Source: Elusimicrobiota bacterium
Lineage (GTDB): Bacteria > Elusimicrobiota > Elusimicrobia > UBA1565 > UBA9628
Length of the DNA: 5,865 bases
Direction: 5' to 3'
Assembly (NCBI GenBank): GCA_016194625.1
Contig: JACQBB010000438.1
Span: forward strand, 1 to 5,865
Shown here: one piece after another, positions 5,069-5,865 of the stretch
Numbering within the stretch: the first letter of the stretch is position 1
Layout: every line of letters begins with the position of its first letter
Notes under the pieces: model-generated
The model's input: the letters and a program-made list of their open reading frames with translations, nothing else
What the model was told of the DNA's origin: nothing
The model's database searches: none
Program-made: the position numbers and the translations under genes

Positions 5069-5865
5069 GGCTCGCGCTCCTGCTCGCGGCGGCGCTGTGC
5101 GCGACGGCGGCGCGCGCCGCCACGGTCAAGCTGTTCGCGTTCGACGAGAAGGGCCGCCCGCTCGACCTGGCCGGGCTCACGGCGCGGCTGTCGCGCGCCG
5201 ACGAGAAGTCCCCCGACCCGGAGCGCCTGCCGTTCTGGGCCGTCCCGCTCGACGAGAAGGCCGCGCCGGTCCGCGTGAAGGTCGCGCCGCTCGGCAAGCT
5301 GCTCACCGCGACCTGGCCCGGCGGCCCCGCGCGTCTGGAGCTGGTCTGGCCGGTGAAGGAGGACGGCTACTCCTCGGTGTCCGCCGACAACGACGGCAAC
5401 GGCTACGCCGACGGCGCCGTCGTCTTCCTCGACGAGGAGATCGCGCAGACCGAGTACCGTCTCTTCAAGGAAGCCTGGAAGCGCCGCACGACCGACTGGC
5501 AGCCGCTGTACGAGCCCGGCCGCAAGGCCAAGGCGCTCGCCGACGAGGCCAAGGACGCGATGGCCGACGCCGCGCGCGAGAAGGAGGCCCCCGCGCGCGC
5601 CGCGGCCTTCGAGAAGGCGCTGCACGCGACCGCGCTCGCCTGGGAGAAGACGCTGTTCGAGCACGGCCTCCAGCTCGCCACCGACGAGCGCCGCGCCAAG
5701 TCGACGCGCTTCGGCCTGACGCTGGACGACTCGCTGGTCAAGCGCCTCGACGACGTGGACTGGGTCGCCGAAGCCGTCGCGCGCTCCGGCTCCGACTGGG
5801 CGCGCGTGGTCCTGCGCCCGAACGCGTCCGACTTCGCCTACGCCAGCCTGCGCTCGTTCAACGAG
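5065..5865 (+). CDS. Secreted protein of unknown function, N-terminal part (runs off window)
   Basis: The reading frame stays open for 267 codons to the window edge. The GTG start at 5065 overlaps the previous stop as GTGA and has GGAGGA at 5049-5054, ten bases upstream. Residues 1-19 (RLALLLAAALCATAARAA after the start) form a signal peptide with an AxA cleavage site near 18-19; Cys12 is not in a valid lipobox, so a lipoprotein is unlikely. The mature part begins with a strand-rich region (about 20-100). An Asp/Asn/Gly loop, DNDGNGYADG (108-117), follows and looks like an EF-hand or dockerin-like calcium loop. A long Ala/Lys/Glu-rich helical segment (about 127-212) comes next, then FGLTLDDSLVKRLDDVDWV and SDWARVVLRPNASDF. 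That last part faintly recalls the first strand and helix of a TIM-barrel glycoside hydrolase, but I do not recognise a family. Codon use is strongly GC-ended throughout, which supports real coding. Confidence 0.85.
   Translation, partial: MRLALLLAAALCATAARAATVKLFAFDEKGRPLDLAGLTARLSRADEKSPDPERLPFWAVPLDEKAAPVRVKVAPLGKLLTATWPGGPARLELVWPVKEDGYSSVSADNDGNGYADGAVVFLDEEIAQTEYRLFKEAWKRRTTDWQPLYEPGRKAKALADEAKDAMADAAREKEAPARAAAFEKALHATALAWEKTLFEHGLQLATDERRAKSTRFGLTLDDSLVKRLDDVDWVAEAVARSGSDWARVVLRPNASDFAYASLRSFNE

Noticed and set aside
5065..5121. Possible lipoprotein signal because of Cys12
   Set aside because: The residue before the Cys is Leu rather than Gly, Ala or Ser, and a good signal peptidase I site follows at ARA-A.
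1..5865. tRNA or rRNA genes, CRISPR arrays, insertion sequences, rho-independent terminators
   Set aside because: I looked and saw none; coding sequence fills practically the whole window.

Overview
The window is very GC-rich, gene-dense bacterial chromosome with almost no intergenic space. It holds two divergent transcription units separated by 38 bp. The genes point to a walled, rod- or coccus-type bacterium with an FtsZ/FtsA/FtsQ divisome, UDP-MurNAc synthesis and a type IV pilus retraction ATPase. The combination of PilT, a secreted protein and FtsQ fits a high-GC diderm. The order murB-ftsQ-ftsA-ftsZ-pilT at this GC makes me think of high-GC Elusimicrobiota or a deltaproteobacterial-type lineage, but that is a low-confidence guess made without any database search.

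Leftward unit (minus strand, 4397 down to 1): murB, ftsQ, ftsA, ftsZ and the first 92 codons of pilT. All junctions are tight: murB/ftsQ overlap by 8 bases, ftsQ/ftsA are 1 base apart, ftsA/ftsZ abut with no gap, and ftsZ/pilT overlap in ATGA. This is a dcw-type cell-wall and division operon, but murC and ddl, common neighbours of murB and ftsQ, are absent between these genes. A pilus motor gene is translationally coupled to ftsZ at the distal end. Two regulatory overlays stand out. One is a near-consensus sigma70-type promoter with an extended -10 inside murB (3799-3827), pointing at ftsQAZ-pilT. The other is a perfect 16-bp palindrome at the ftsA/ftsZ junction (1424-1439) that contains the ftsZ Shine-Dalgarno sequence.

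Rightward unit (plus strand, 4436 to 5865): a six-helix membrane protein of rhomboid-like fold that appears to lack the protease catalytic dyad, followed with a GTGA overlap by a secreted protein of unknown function. The secreted protein has a clear signal peptide and an Asp-rich EF-hand-like loop, and it runs off the right edge of the window.

The two units share a short AT-rich spacer that must hold their start signals. MurB makes the wall precursor and FtsQ/FtsA/FtsZ build the division machine. PilT would power pilus retraction. The function of the rightward pair is unknown.
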